DNA of 64,000 bases from NCBI RefSeq assembly GCF_000337495.1, contig NZ_AOIS01000057.1, forward strand, positions 22,664 through 86,663. Direction: 5' to 3'. Shown piece after piece: positions 28,386-36,580 of this stretch; within the stretch, counting starts at the first letter, position 1, and every line of letters starts with the position of its first letter. A model generated the notes under the pieces. That model was not told where the DNA came from, did no database searches, and worked only from the letters and a program-made list of their open reading frames with translations. This stretch comes from Haloterrigena salina JCM 13891 (GTDB lineage: Archaea; Halobacteriota; Halobacteria; Halobacteriales; Natrialbaceae). The position numbers and the translations under genes were made by a program.

Positions 28386-30200
28386 ATGCCAGAGGGTAAC
28401 AACTGGCGGAACAGCGGTCCTAGCCGACGAGATGTCCTGAAATACAGCGCTGTGGGGGGTACAGCTCTCGTTGCTGGATGTCTGGGTGGGAGCGGTAGCA
28501 CAGATCGATTTCGAGTGTTCGACGCGGAGACGAGCGGGACGCTGCCATCGCAGCGTCACTGCAACCCCTACAAGCCGACCCAGCGCGGGACGTGGCATCC
28601 GGGGGCGCTCATCTTCGATCGGCCCGTGATGTACAGCCCGGCGGAGGACGCAGTCTATCCGCTGATCGCGACCGACTGGGAGATGGCCGACGACACCACG
28701 CTGGAGATGACGTTCAGCGAGGATTGGACCTGGCACAACGGCGACGACCTCACCGCCGAGGACTGGGTCATGCAGCTGCAGATGTCCCTCGCGATTCTCG
28801 AGTACCAGGCCGAGGACGGGGAGCGTCCGCACCAGTTCCTCGAGTCCGTCGAGGCACCCGACGAGTACACAGCGCGGATCAATCTCCACGATCCGCTCTC
28901 GGAGACAGTCGCAGTCCAGAACGCCACCGCAGGCCTCGTCGGCGACGAGGCTCGCGGGATCTTCACCAACTCCTCCGACGACCAGTGGAGCGAGTGGCAC
29001 AGCCAAGTCATGGAGGCCGACGACTCCGAAATGGATTCCATCCTCGAGGAACTCACGACGGAGTCGTACCCGCTGCTCGAGGACGCGAACGGGAACGGTC
29101 CGTTCCAGGTCGCCGATATCGGGGACAACGCCATGGTCTTCGAGAAGTACGAGGACCACCCGAACGCCGACAACATCAACTTCAGCGAGTACTCGTTCCA
29201 CCTCTACGAGAACAACAACCCGACGCAGCCCTACGCCAACGGCGAGGTCGACGCCGCGCACTCCCAGTTCCCCGTCGAGGACGACGTCAAGAGCCAACTT
29301 CCCGAGGGACACACGCTTATCAAGGAGAGCTTCTCGACGAACAAGCTGTTCACGTTCAACTGCGGCTACGACGTCTCCTACGACACGCCGTTCTCGAATG
29401 CGAACGTGCGCAAGGCGGTCTGTCACGTCTTCGACCGACAGCAGGTCACCCAGGTCCTCGAGGGCGTCAACCGAATGTTCGACTGGGCGCCGTGTCGCGT
29501 CCCCGGCAACGTGCTGGACAGCGGTTCCCACGACGCCGCGGACTGGGTCCAGGACTTCACCAAGTACGGCCAGAACGACACCGAACGCGCCGCCGAACTC
29601 CTCGAGGAGGAGGGCTACACGCTCGAGGATGGACAGTGGTACACGCCGGACGGCGAGGAGTTCGAGATCAATATCATGAACGGCTCCGAGCGGAAGGACT
29701 TCGGCGTTCTCAAGGACAATCTGAACGAGTTCGGTATCAAGACGAACCAGGAGCAGGTCGACGACGCGACGTTCGACGAACGCCGACAGAACGGCGAGTA
29801 CGACATGATGCCCGACGGTTCGTCCGCGAACGGGATCCGCGCGCTGTGGGCGCTGGACCTCGTGCCGAACTGGGTCCAGTCGATCTCTCACTTCAACCCC
29901 GAGGCGGAAATCCCGATGCCCGTCGGCGACCCCGACGGCTCCGAGGGGACGAAGACGATCAACGTCGAGGAGCACATCCGGGAGTGGCAGGTCACCGACG
30001 ACGACCAGTACCACAAGGAACTGATGTGGTGGTGGAACCAAACGGTTCCGCAGATGGAAGTGATGTTCCAGCCTGACGCCGGTGCTTACAACGCCGACAA
30101 CTGGGAACTCGACGCGCCCGACGGCATCATCGACGGGACCGAGGACGCGCTGTACCTCATCCCCAAGACGGACGAGGCGAGCATGGAGTACATCGGCTAA
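28386..30200 (+). CDS. ABC substrate-binding lipoprotein, family 5 (copy 3 of 3)
   Basis: The third 604-residue paralogue, start ATG 28386 (MPEGNNWRNSGPSRRDVLKY). Its leader is closest to copy 2 (both begin M-x-EGNxW), whereas much of the mature part, such as YTLEDGQWYTPDGEEF and EQVDDATFDERRQNGEYDMMPD, is closer to copy 1. This mixture suggests stepwise duplication or gene conversion. The Tat motif and lipobox VAGCLGG are intact. Only about 80 bases separate its stop from the small membrane protein gene, and the permease genes follow, so this copy is the one adjacent to the translocation unit. Confidence 0.9.
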   Translation: MPEGNNWRNSGPSRRDVLKYSAVGGTALVAGCLGGSGSTDRFRVFDAETSGTLPSQRHCNPYKPTQRGTWHPGALIFDRPVMYSPAEDAVYPLIATDWEMADDTTLEMTFSEDWTWHNGDDLTAEDWVMQLQMSLAILEYQAEDGERPHQFLESVEAPDEYTARINLHDPLSETVAVQNATAGLVGDEARGIFTNSSDDQWSEWHSQVMEADDSEMDSILEELTTESYPLLEDANGNGPFQVADIGDNAMVFEKYEDHPNADNINFSEYSFHLYENNNPTQPYANGEVDAAHSQFPVEDDVKSQLPEGHTLIKESFSTNKLFTFNCGYDVSYDTPFSNANVRKAVCHVFDRQQVTQVLEGVNRMFDWAPCRVPGNVLDSGSHDAADWVQDFTKYGQNDTERAAELLEEEGYTLEDGQWYTPDGEEFEINIMNGSERKDFGVLKDNLNEFGIKTNQEQVDDATFDERRQNGEYDMMPDGSSANGIRALWALDLVPNWVQSISHFNPEAEIPMPVGDPDGSEGTKTINVEEHIREWQVTDDDQYHKELMWWWNQTVPQMEVMFQPDAGAYNADNWELDAPDGIIDGTEDALYLIPKTDEASMEYIG

Positions 30201-30280
30201 CGCCGTGTCGACGCCGACCGCGACGACGACAATAGTTCCCGCAGACCAAGATTTAAGAGCGTCTCGGCGAACTAGCCCAT

Positions 30281-30475
30281 ATGGGATTCCTTCGGTCCGT
30301 TTCGCAAGTCGTTCTCGGTGTCAATTTCCTGTTCTTGGTACTGCTCGGGTTCTCGTTTCTCTTCCTCGAGCCAGGGACGGGTCCGTACGTCGTCGCAGTA
30401 CTCACGCTCATTCCCGTCGTCCTCTCGCTCGTCGCGAGCGTCGCGGTGATCTATACCGGCTGGGATCCGTTCTAG
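30281..30475 (+). CDS. Small two-helix membrane protein next to importer 1
   Basis: A 64-residue protein with two predicted membrane helices (about 6-29 and 37-59) and a short polar connector LEPGTG; it ends YTGWDPF. A TATA-like AGATTTAAGAG at about 30249-30259, some 22-32 bases before the ATG, supports real expression. It is homologous to the 70-residue protein at 45008-45220: from EPG to GW both have exactly 32 residues with no gap and share the EPG[ST], V, L and YxGWxPF positions. Each lies beside a Dpp/Opp importer. I know of no named family. A small accessory subunit of the transporter is the simplest idea, but this is inference. Confidence 0.8.
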   Translation: MGFLRSVSQVVLGVNFLFLVLLGFSFLFLEPGTGPYVVAVLTLIPVVLSLVASVAVIYTGWDPF

Positions 30476-30661
30476 TCAGCGGTCGTGACCGGCGTTCGAT
30501 CCGGCTGCCACTGGGAGTCCGATAGCTGTCGGGACGGTGGAAAATAGTCCAATCGAACAGACAATCGTTTTTTCGTACTGAGTTCCTGCCGATTCCTATC
30601 AAATTCCGATGACGATGGGAAACCTTGATAATGAATGATTCTGAATAAATACGCGTCCACT

Positions 30662-31654
30662 ATGGTAACGATAGACTGGCGTATCAGGAGGCTCGGGCAA
30701 GCGGTGTTCACGGTGTGGGCCGTGATTACGCTCTCATTCGCATTGGTACGGATGTTGCCCGGGAACATGATGGGTGCAATGATTACCAGACTGGCCCGAC
30801 AGGGTATCAACCCGGCACGGGCCCGTGAACTCGTCGAATACCGGATGACTATCGATCCCGATGCGCCGCTCTTGCCCGCGTACCTTTCCTACGTTTCGGA
30901 AACGCTGCAGGGGAATCTGGGACAGTCCGTCTTCTACAGTCGGCCAGTCGTGGACGTCCTCGCGGAGGCCCTTCCGTGGACGCTGTTCGTCCTGAGCTGG
31001 GCGGTGTTCATCAGCTTCTTTATCGGCATTTCCATCGGTGCGCTGATGGCGTACTGGGAGGGCGGAAAGCTGGACATCGGGCTGACGTCGTACGCCGTCC
31101 TGATGGGGTCGATCCCGTTCTACGTGCTCGCGATCCTCCTGTTGATCTTCCTGTCGTACCGACTGGGCTGGTTCCCCACCGGCGGTCGCCAGCCGATCGC
31201 TACCGATCCGGGATTCAATCTGACGTACATCAGCGGTATCGTCACCCACGCTGCACTACCGGTCCTCTCCATGCTCGTCGCCTCCGGCGTCGCCTCGCTG
31301 GGGATGCGCGGGAACAGTATTCGCGTCCTCGGTGAGGACTACCTCCGCGTCGCCCGTCTCCGCGGTCTCTCGGACATCACGATTTCCACCCAGTACGTCG
31401 CCCGCAACGCCGTCCTGCCGATGTACACGACGCTGCTGATCAGCATCGGCGAGATGTTCGGCGGCTCGATCGTGTTGGAGCAGGTGTTCCAGTACCGCGG
31501 GGTCGGCTGGTACATGCTGTCCGCCACCCACCAGCGCGACTACCCGCTCATGATGGGCGGATTCATGGTCATCACGGTGGCGATGGTTATCGCCCTGCTG
31601 CTGGCCGACCTGACCTACGGATACGTCGACCCGCGAGCACGGAGGTCACAATGA
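30662..31654 (+). CDS. ABC importer permease, DppB/OppB-like (importer 1)
   Basis: A 330-residue inner-membrane permease with about six helices. The N-terminal RRLGQAVFTVWAVITLSF and LVRMLPGN are typical of DppB-type subunits, and the ATPase-contact (EAA) loop reads VARLRGLSDITISTQYVARNAVLP near residue 230 (in two pieces). The start is ATG 30662; an in-frame ATG at 30635 would add nine polar residues. Its stop overlaps the start of the next gene (ATGA at 31651-31654), so the two permeases are translationally coupled. It forms the channel with the DppC-like partner for the ligand delivered by the three substrate-binding proteins. Confidence 0.9.
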   Translation: MVTIDWRIRRLGQAVFTVWAVITLSFALVRMLPGNMMGAMITRLARQGINPARARELVEYRMTIDPDAPLLPAYLSYVSETLQGNLGQSVFYSRPVVDVLAEALPWTLFVLSWAVFISFFIGISIGALMAYWEGGKLDIGLTSYAVLMGSIPFYVLAILLLIFLSYRLGWFPTGGRQPIATDPGFNLTYISGIVTHAALPVLSMLVASGVASLGMRGNSIRVLGEDYLRVARLRGLSDITISTQYVARNAVLPMYTTLLISIGEMFGGSIVLEQVFQYRGVGWYMLSATHQRDYPLMMGGFMVITVAMVIALLLADLTYGYVDPRARRSQ

Positions 31655-32769
31655 CGCGACATTCAGAGACACCAACGGACGACGACGAACGGATGGATTT
31701 CGAGGACGCGATCGTCAGCGACTCCGAGGCGAGCGCCGACGAGCGGATCGAGACCGACGGCGGCGTCGGCACGCCCTTCGAGGTCGTCTCCGAGTACGAG
31801 GAGACGCGCCGCGACCGCTACCGCAAGCTATACGACGCGTACGTCCACGCGCCGATCTCCATCATCTGGCGCGATTGGCGCGCTCGAATCGGCTTCACGA
31901 TCGTCGCGATCTACCTGTTGATGGGGACCGTCGGACCGCTATTCGTCGAGCCGACGAGCGTGACCGAAGGTCCAGCGCTCGCCGCGCCGTTCGAGACCAT
32001 GGAGTACCCCCTCGGGACGGACAACCAGGGACGCGACCTGCTCTCCCAGACGGTCCACTCGACGTCGACGATTCTCAAGATGGTCCTCTCGGGTGCGGTG
32101 TTCACCGTCGGCATCGGGACGATCATCGGATCCATCGCCGGCTACAAGGGCGGCATGACCGACACGGTCCTGAGTTCGATCACCGACGTGTTCATCAACA
32201 TCCCCGGCTTCCCGCTCGTGATGGTGCTGGGACTCATGTTCGACGACCAAATTCTCGGCAACCCGTTCGCGATCGGCGTGTTGCTGAGCATCGCATCGTG
32301 GGGCGGACTCGCCCGGGCGATCAGATCGCAGATGCTCACGCTCCGGGAGGAGTCGTTCGTCGAGGCCTCGCAGGCGATGGGAATCGGGACGTCGACGATC
32401 GTCTTCAAGGAGATCGTTCCGCACCTGATGCCGTTCGTGGTGATCAACCTCACGAACGCCGGTCGGAAGGTCATCTTCGAAGCGGTCGCCCTGTACTACC
32501 TCGGGATCCTCCCCTTCCAGGACCTGAACTGGGGAAGCATCCTGAACCAGGCCTACGGGGCGAACGCGCACGCCCGTCCCGACGCGATCCACTGGTTCCT
32601 GGTCCCCATGTTCGCGATCGTGTTCATCTCTGTGGGACTGACCCTGCTCGGGCAGTCCTTAGACCGTGTGTTCAACCCCCGCGTCCGGGCCCGACACGAG
32701 AAGACGACCGCCGACGTCGAGGGCGACGGCGACGGCGAAACGCAGACGCAAGATGCGATGGGTGTCTAA
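31651..32769 (+). CDS. ABC importer permease, DppC/OppC-like (importer 1)
   Basis: A 372-residue permease. An unusual, highly acidic cytoplasmic N-terminal tail of about 70 residues precedes the first helix (IGFTIVAIYLLMGTVGP). HPLGTDxxGRDLL-type sequence appears as YPLGTDNQGRDLL, a DppC hallmark, and the EAA loop is in SFVEASQAMGIGTSTIVFKEIVPHLMP in pieces near 245-270. It overlaps DppB by four bases upstream, and its stop is followed by a single base before the ATG of the fused ATPase, so the operon is compact. The partner in importer 2 has a shorter tail (330 residues total). Confidence 0.9.
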   Translation: MTRHSETPTDDDERMDFEDAIVSDSEASADERIETDGGVGTPFEVVSEYEETRRDRYRKLYDAYVHAPISIIWRDWRARIGFTIVAIYLLMGTVGPLFVEPTSVTEGPALAAPFETMEYPLGTDNQGRDLLSQTVHSTSTILKMVLSGAVFTVGIGTIIGSIAGYKGGMTDTVLSSITDVFINIPGFPLVMVLGLMFDDQILGNPFAIGVLLSIASWGGLARAIRSQMLTLREESFVEASQAMGIGTSTIVFKEIVPHLMPFVVINLTNAGRKVIFEAVALYYLGILPFQDLNWGSILNQAYGANAHARPDAIHWFLVPMFAIVFISVGLTLLGQSLDRVFNPRVRARHEKTTADVEGDGDGETQTQDAMGV

Positions 32770-32770
32770 C

Positions 32771-34972
32771 ATGACTGTTTCCGAAACCGACTACCAACCC
32801 GAACCGAAACAAGGCGATTCGATCCTCGAGATCCGCAACGCGTCCGTCACGTTCGACATGGACCGCGGCGAATCGCGCGTTCTCGACGACGTCGACCTGG
32901 ATATCGAGCGAAACGAGATCCTCGGCGTCGTCGGCGAGAGCGGCAGCGGCAAATCGATGCTCGCGTCGGCGCTGCTCGACGCGATCGTCGACCCGGGCGT
33001 CCTCTACGGGGACATCACGTACCACCCCCCGGACGGCAGCCCGATCGACATCCTCGATCTCGACAAGCAGGGGCTCAAGGAACTCCGCTGGGAGGAGATT
33101 TCGATGGTGTTCCAGGGGGCGATGAGTTCGTTCAACCCCGTCCGCAAGATCCGAACCCACTTCGTCGAGACGCTCGACGCCCACGACTACGATATCGACG
33201 AGGGGATAGAACGGACGGAGGGCATTCTCGAGGACCTGTATCTGGACCCCGATCGCGTCCTCGATTCCTACCCGCACGAGCTGTCGGGCGGGATGAAACA
33301 GCGTGCGCTCATCGCGCTCTCGCTGGTGCTCGAGCCGGAGGTGCTGGTGATGGACGAGCCGACGGCCGCGCTGGACCTGCTGATGCAGCGGTCGATCATC
33401 TCGCTGATCCAGGAGATCAAGGAGGAGTACGATCTGACGATCGTCTTCATCACCCACGACCTGCCGCTGGTCGCGGACATCGCCGATCGGATCGGCGTCC
33501 TCTACGCCTTCGAGTTCGTCGAACTCGGACCGACCGGCGAGATCCTCGAGAACGCCGCCCATCCCTACACGCGACTCCTGTTGAAATCGACGCCGAACCT
33601 CGAGGCACCGATCGAGACGATGCAGCCGGTCGAGGGGTCGGCACCGGACCCGGTGAACGTTCCGTCGGGCTGTTCGTTCCACAGGCGGTGTCCGCTGGCC
33701 ACCCAGGAGTGTCGGGACGTCGATCCCGGCCCGTACGACGCCGGCGGGAGCCACGTCTCCCACTGTCACCACTGGGAGTCGGCCCGCGAGGAGATCCCGA
33801 TGTCGTACGACCTCAAGGAGATCGACACCGGATCCGAGTCGGCGAAGATCGGCAAGGGAGACACGGCCTCGCGGACCGCGTCGGCCGAGCCGGTCGTCTC
33901 GCTCGACGACGTCGAGGTCCATTTCGAGAAGGAGAAGGGCTTCCTCGACATGTTCGACGAGCCCGACGTCGTCGAGGCCGTCGACGGCGTCTCGATGGAT
34001 ATCTACGAGAGGGACGTGGTCGTCCTCGTCGGCGAGTCCGGCTGCGGCAAGACCACGCTGGGGAAGACGGCGGTCGGGCTCCAGGAGCCGACTGGCGGCA
34101 GCGTCAACTACCGCGGTCACGACATCTGGGACGTCAAGGCGGGCGACGGCGACGGCTCGATCTCGTGGGACGAAATCCGCCGATCGCTCCAGATCGTCCA
34201 CCAGGACCCTGGGAGCGCCCTGAACCCTCACCGCCGCGTCAAGGCGAGCCTCGAGGCCCCGCTCAAGCGCTGGAACGACGACCTCGACGGGAACGACCGC
34301 AAGCAGCGCATCCTGAGCCTGCTCGAGCACGTCGGGATGTCGCCGCCGGAGGACTACATCGATCGCTACCCTCACCAGCTGTCGGGCGGCGAACAACAGC
34401 GCGTCGCGCTGATCCGTGCGATGCTGATGAACCCCGACGTGATCATGGCCGACGAGCCGGTCAGCGCGCTGGACGTCTCCCTGCGCGTCGAGATGATGGA
34501 CCTCATGATCCAGCTTCAGGACACGTTCAACACATCGTACCTGTTCGTCTCCCACGACCTCTCGAACGCGCGGTACATCGCCGAGAAGACCGGCGGTCGG
34601 ATCGGCGTCGTCTACCTCGGCCGGCTGGTCGAGATCGGCCCGCCGGACGAGATCATCCACAACCCCCAGCACCCCTACACGAAGGCGCTGTGCTGGGCGA
34701 CGCCGGAACTCGGCGCCGACAACGACGACGACGAGTCGCCGATCCGCGAGATCGACATTCCCGACCCGACGAACCCGCCGAGCGGCTGTCGCTACCACAC
34801 GCGCTGTGCCAAGGCCCGCGAGGTCTGTCGGCAACAGGACCCGGGGGCGTTCGACATTCCCGACGACGACTTACACGAGGCCGCGTGTTTCCGCGTCCTG
34901 GACGACCACGAGTACTGGGACAGCGAGTCGATCACCGAGGAGGACGAACTGGTCGCACAGGGCGACGACTGA
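32771..34972 (+). CDS. Fused double ATPase, DppD-DppF type (importer 1)
   Basis: A 733-residue protein joining the two ATPases that are normally separate. Domain 1 (about 18-350): Walker A GESGSGKSM near 55, signature HELSGGMKQR near 170, Walker B VLVMDEPTAAL, and C-terminal oligopeptide-transporter motif PSGCSFHRRCPLA. A Gly/Ser/Asp linker region of about 40 residues follows. Domain 2 (about 375-733): Walker A GESGCGKTT near 420, LSGGEQQRVAL, MADEPVSALD, and PSGCRYHTRCAKA near the end. All catalytic elements look intact in both halves. The ATG at 32771 follows the dppC stop directly; longer frames upstream are within dppC. In importer 2 the same two proteins are separate genes. Confidence 0.92.
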   Translation: MTVSETDYQPEPKQGDSILEIRNASVTFDMDRGESRVLDDVDLDIERNEILGVVGESGSGKSMLASALLDAIVDPGVLYGDITYHPPDGSPIDILDLDKQGLKELRWEEISMVFQGAMSSFNPVRKIRTHFVETLDAHDYDIDEGIERTEGILEDLYLDPDRVLDSYPHELSGGMKQRALIALSLVLEPEVLVMDEPTAALDLLMQRSIISLIQEIKEEYDLTIVFITHDLPLVADIADRIGVLYAFEFVELGPTGEILENAAHPYTRLLLKSTPNLEAPIETMQPVEGSAPDPVNVPSGCSFHRRCPLATQECRDVDPGPYDAGGSHVSHCHHWESAREEIPMSYDLKEIDTGSESAKIGKGDTASRTASAEPVVSLDDVEVHFEKEKGFLDMFDEPDVVEAVDGVSMDIYERDVVVLVGESGCGKTTLGKTAVGLQEPTGGSVNYRGHDIWDVKAGDGDGSISWDEIRRSLQIVHQDPGSALNPHRRVKASLEAPLKRWNDDLDGNDRKQRILSLLEHVGMSPPEDYIDRYPHQLSGGEQQRVALIRAMLMNPDVIMADEPVSALDVSLRVEMMDLMIQLQDTFNTSYLFVSHDLSNARYIAEKTGGRIGVVYLGRLVEIGPPDEIIHNPQHPYTKALCWATPELGADNDDDESPIREIDIPDPTNPPSGCRYHTRCAKAREVCRQQDPGAFDIPDDDLHEAACFRVLDDHEYWDSESITEEDELVAQGDD

Positions 34973-35093
34973 CCGCTGTCGGACGGTCTCGGCTCGAGAA
35001 TAGCCGTCCACCGTTCGATCGACCTTTTCGTTCTGCGCCGGTTTTCGCGCCGATTCACTGACCGAGAGGAGCCGCTCCTCGCCTCGTCTCGCC

Positions 35094-36263
35094 TCAGATC
35101 GACGGCCCGACGCGCGTGATCGCAAAGGACGTTACGCCGTGGCGCTCCGAACGCGTCGGCTCGCCGTCGAGGACCCCTCGCAGCGTCGCCAGCAGTTCGC
35201 CGGGCGTCGTTTCGCCGGCGAACGCGTCGAGATCGTCGCGCAGCGCCGCATACGTGTCGCGATCGCCGGTGACCGTGAGCACCGGAACGATCGGGTGGCC
35301 GGTGGGGATCCCGTCGGCGGTGACGTGGATCACGACCTGCGCGCCGGCGGCGGCCAGCGCCGTGGCCGCCTCGTCGAACGCCGACGGCGCGTCGACCAGT
35401 GCGACGCCGGTCTCGTGGGCGGCCCGCTCTCCGTACTCGAGGACGTCCCGAACGGGTCGGTCGCCCCAGAGCCGTCTCACCCGCTCCGGCGTCGCGTCCG
35501 CGGCGCGCTTTCGCGTCGCGGTGACAGCCGCCGGCGAGTCGTACGCGCGGTCGGTTACGCCGTCGAAGCGCTCCCGCGCGTCGGCCGTGGCGACCCGCTC
35601 CCGAACGGCGCCGACATGGGCGTGGATCCGTTCGTTGCCCGCGACCAGGGCGCGGCCCCCGGCGTCGACGATCCGCTCGACGACGCGGCCGACGAGCGGG
35701 TCCGCCGACTCCAGCGACGAGGGCCGACAGTCGCTGCTGACGACGCCGATCGTCGCCGCCTCGAGACCGACCCGCTCGCGCTCCGTCTCGGCCTGCGCCC
35801 TGAGGGCCGTCGCGCGACCGATCCCCGCCTCGCGACACGCGTCGGTACCGCCCTCGCGCTGGATCGCGATCTCCTCGACCGGAACCCCCCGGTCGGCGAT
35901 CGATCCGGCGAGGCGGTCGCTCTGGACCGTCTCGCAGCCGAGTCCGACGGCGAGCGCGCCGGCGACGTTCGGATTCGCCGCCACACCGACCAGCGTCCGC
36001 TCGGTCCGCTCGCTGTCGTCGCCCAGTTGCCCGCAGCCGTGGTCGTGGGGCGCGCTCACGGCGCCGGGAACCGCGTCGGCGATCCGGTCGGCGACCGTGT
36101 GCGAGCAGATGACCGACGGTACCACCAGTACGCGGTTCCGGACGCCGACGCCGTCGCGGTCCCGATCGTAGACCTCGAATCCGGTTCCCGCGCCGGGTTC
36201 GGTCGCCGCGGCGTTCCCGGTCGCCGAGTCCGTCTCCGCGTCGGCGTCGCGCTCTCGAGTCAC
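35094..36263 (-). CDS. UxaA/GarD-type large-subunit paralogue, apparently degenerate
   Basis: A 389-residue protein related to the large-subunit part of altronate/galactarate dehydratases. The GTG at 36263 is chosen because it overlaps the previous gene's TGA as GTGA, matching the coupled layout of the operon. It keeps the first part (GVGVRNRVLVVPSV and HDHGCGQLGDD) and the last part (GHPIVPVLTVTG). Compared with the neighbour at 36577 it has lost the central motifs: CGGSDATSG reads SSDCRPSSL, SETPEFIGAEH reads AGNERIHAHVG, and GNQEGGLTTIEEKSLG is absent. A regulatory or structural partner, or a subunit with altered chemistry, is possible. Enzymatic function on its own is unlikely. Confidence 0.75.
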   Translation of the reverse strand: MTRERDADAETDSATGNAAATEPGAGTGFEVYDRDRDGVGVRNRVLVVPSVICSHTVADRIADAVPGAVSAPHDHGCGQLGDDSERTERTLVGVAANPNVAGALAVGLGCETVQSDRLAGSIADRGVPVEEIAIQREGGTDACREAGIGRATALRAQAETERERVGLEAATIGVVSSDCRPSSLESADPLVGRVVERIVDAGGRALVAGNERIHAHVGAVRERVATADARERFDGVTDRAYDSPAAVTATRKRAADATPERVRRLWGDRPVRDVLEYGERAAHETGVALVDAPSAFDEAATALAAAGAQVVIHVTADGIPTGHPIVPVLTVTGDRDTYAALRDDLDAFAGETTPGELLATLRGVLDGEPTRSERHGVTSFAITRVGPSI

Positions 36264-36580
36264 GCCGATCCCTCCGCCAGATCGCCGCGGCCGCGGTTGC
36301 TCTCGCAGTTGTGGGTGTGCACCCACTCGCCCGGCTCGATCCGCTCGGTGGCGCTACCGATGACCTCTCCGTACTTGGCGATCGGCTCGCCGGCGTCGAT
36401 CGCCGTCACGGCGAGCTTGTGGCCGAACGCGATCGGTTCGGCGACCTCGAGGACCGTTCGATCGTCCGGCAAGTCCTCGGTTTCGATAGTGCGGCCGGCC
36501 TCGAGGTCGGTGATTGCCGTCGCAACGGTGTCGCCGTCGGCCAGCAGCACCGCCGCGTCGTCGAGCACGACGCCCTTCAC
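36260..36580 (-). CDS. UxaA-type small subunit, SAF domain
   Basis: A 106-residue SAF-domain protein equivalent to the N-terminal domain of altronate dehydratase. Motifs are LAEPIxFGHKLA (as VAEPIAFGHKLAV), KYGEVIG and GEWVHTHNCE, the last containing the conserved histidines. Start and stop overlap both neighbours by four bases, so the three genes form one translationally coupled operon: large subunit, small subunit, degenerate paralogue. The separation of SAF and catalytic domains into two genes is common in archaea and some bacteria. It should assemble with the 395-residue protein to form an iron-dependent sugar-acid dehydratase. Confidence 0.88.
   Translation of the reverse strand: MKGVVLDDAAVLLADGDTVATAITDLEAGRTIETEDLPDDRTVLEVAEPIAFGHKLAVTAIDAGEPIAKYGEVIGSATERIEPGEWVHTHNCESNRGRGDLAEGSA

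Noticed and set aside
24266-34972. Calling importer 1 a dipeptide transporter
   Set aside because: The family also carries oligosaccharides, and every neighbour is a carbohydrate gene; I left the ligand open.
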